A DNA stretch of 64,000 nucleotides. Source: Anadara kagoshimensis. Lineage: Eukaryota > Mollusca > Bivalvia > Arcoida > Arcidae. Where the stretch lies: positions 46,297,109 to 46,361,108 of the forward strand of contig CM037864.1 in the NCBI GenBank assembly GCA_021292105.1. The letters are read 5' to 3'. The first letter of the stretch is position 1; the number at the start of each line of letters is the position of its first letter. The notes under the pieces are model-generated. The model ran no database searches, was not told the DNA's origin, and saw only the letters and a program-made list of their open reading frames with translations. The position numbers and the translations under genes are program-made. Of this stretch, positions 1 through 64,000 are shown one piece after another.

Positions 1-106
1 AATTTTCCACTGTTCCAAATCTGACTTTCGAGAAACCATATGCGTTTGTCCGAAAATGTCCTTAGACACGTAATTACTAAAACATGCTAAAAATAAACCT
101 ATACTA

Positions 107-409
107 TTTATTTTAGCACCAAATGTGAAGGAGAATTATCTATAATATAGATAAAATAGATGTAATGCATGGCAAACATAATCAGTTCCACCCACGTTAT
201 ATCCACTTATGTTTTCACAGCTCTGGCATTTCTGTTTTTTTTTTAATCTAGTGTTGTATTTTACCAGAATGATGTCATTATTACGAAAGTCAATCAAACT
301 TTTGCCATCCCTATGAAGAAAAGTTTCACATTGATGACACATGTAACGGTTTTCAAGGGGTACATTTATGAACCGCATTATAAAGGTGGAAATGATTTTG
401 AGTAAATAT
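107..409 (-). other. 3' UTR with AATAAA polyadenylation signal
   Basis: Downstream of the TAG at 412-410 there is an AATAAA on the minus strand at 112-107, about 300 bases after the stop. An ATTAAA variant lies at 247-242. Cleavage is therefore likely around 80-100. The stretch 1-106 shows nothing recognisable. Confidence 0.6.
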
Positions 410-63623
<63,214 letters not shown>

Positions 63624-63836
63624 TATGAATTATCTGAAAATAAAATAAATACATAAATGTGAGTTTTAAATATTGTTTGAATAAGCAGAACAATAATTAA
63701 TAATATAAACTAAATAACTTAACATCTCTGATTGTATTGGAGATGTTCGTCTATTCGGTACCTATGGAATCTTCAATGTATAGAAGTGTATTTCAAAGTA
63801 AGAGCAATGATGTGCCCCTTGACCGTGCACATTCAC

Positions 63837-63915
63837 AGCAGCAGCAGCAGTAGCAACAACAACAATAAGAACAACAACAACGGCCGCAATATCAATAATA
63901 ATAATATTTACCGTG

Positions 63916-63965
<50 letters not shown>

Positions 63966-63990
63966 TAATAATAATAATAAAATAATAATA
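63837..63990. repeat. (CAG/CAA)n and (AAT)n trinucleotide tracts
   Basis: CAGCAGCAGCAG, AACAACAACAA and then a long (AAT)n run from about 63918 to 63990, upstream of the first coding exon. No promoter signal could be supported in 63634-64000. Confidence 0.93.
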
Positions 63991-64000
63991 CATGCCTTCT

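Overview
This is eukaryotic, AT-rich genomic DNA with introns, long microsatellites and many interspersed repeats. The repeat types (tRNA-headed SINEs, short foldback elements, elements ending in an AGGTGAGCTA-type hairpin, a Penelope-like reverse transcriptase fragment) and the divergence of the one gene suggest a lophotrochozoan, most likely a bivalve mollusc. The species cannot be named from the sequence alone.

One protein-coding gene is supported and it spans nearly the whole window on the minus strand. I joined 14 coding exons by reading splice sites and phases by hand: ATG at 63623 and TAG at 412-410, about 2062 codons. The product is a NACHT and WD-repeat protein of the NWD1/NWD2 type, a STAND P-loop NTPase. 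Its order is: a disordered N-terminal extension of about 280 residues (exons 1-5); a TIR-like/DUF4062-like domain (end of exon 5 to exon 7); a highly charged insert (exon 7); a linker ending in the NACHT domain (exons 8-14, Walker A in exon 11, Walker B in exon 13); a helical region; and a WD-repeat C-terminus carried on a single 3.6-kb last exon, with a charged helix inserted in it and an acidic tail. One intron appears to be of the GC-AG type.

Layout: 1-409 is the 3' UTR and flank. Exons 14 to 2 lie in 410-16250 with small introns, one holding a foldback MITE (5741-5951) and one holding local duplications (13956-15178). From 16251 to 63497 is a single first intron of about 47 kb, which is a landfill of repeats. 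It holds at least ten copies of one unclassified dispersed family, two tRNA-derived SINE families, and several DNA elements with inverted ends and recognisable target duplications (27428-27822, 48553-51323, 51380-52243, 56056-58206, 58961-59990). It also holds three satellite-like tandem arrays (23285-24085, about 42010-42770, 52535-53175), long dinucleotide tracts and one decayed reverse transcriptase fragment. The first coding exon is at 63498-63633. An acceptor site just upstream implies a further 5' non-coding exon and the promoter beyond the window.

I found no second gene, tRNA gene, rRNA or CRISPR. Other open reading frames are short and lack family signatures. The most unusual structures are the 2.77-kb foldback element whose long terminal repeats are themselves short tandem arrays, and the nested insertions between 56 and 60 kb.
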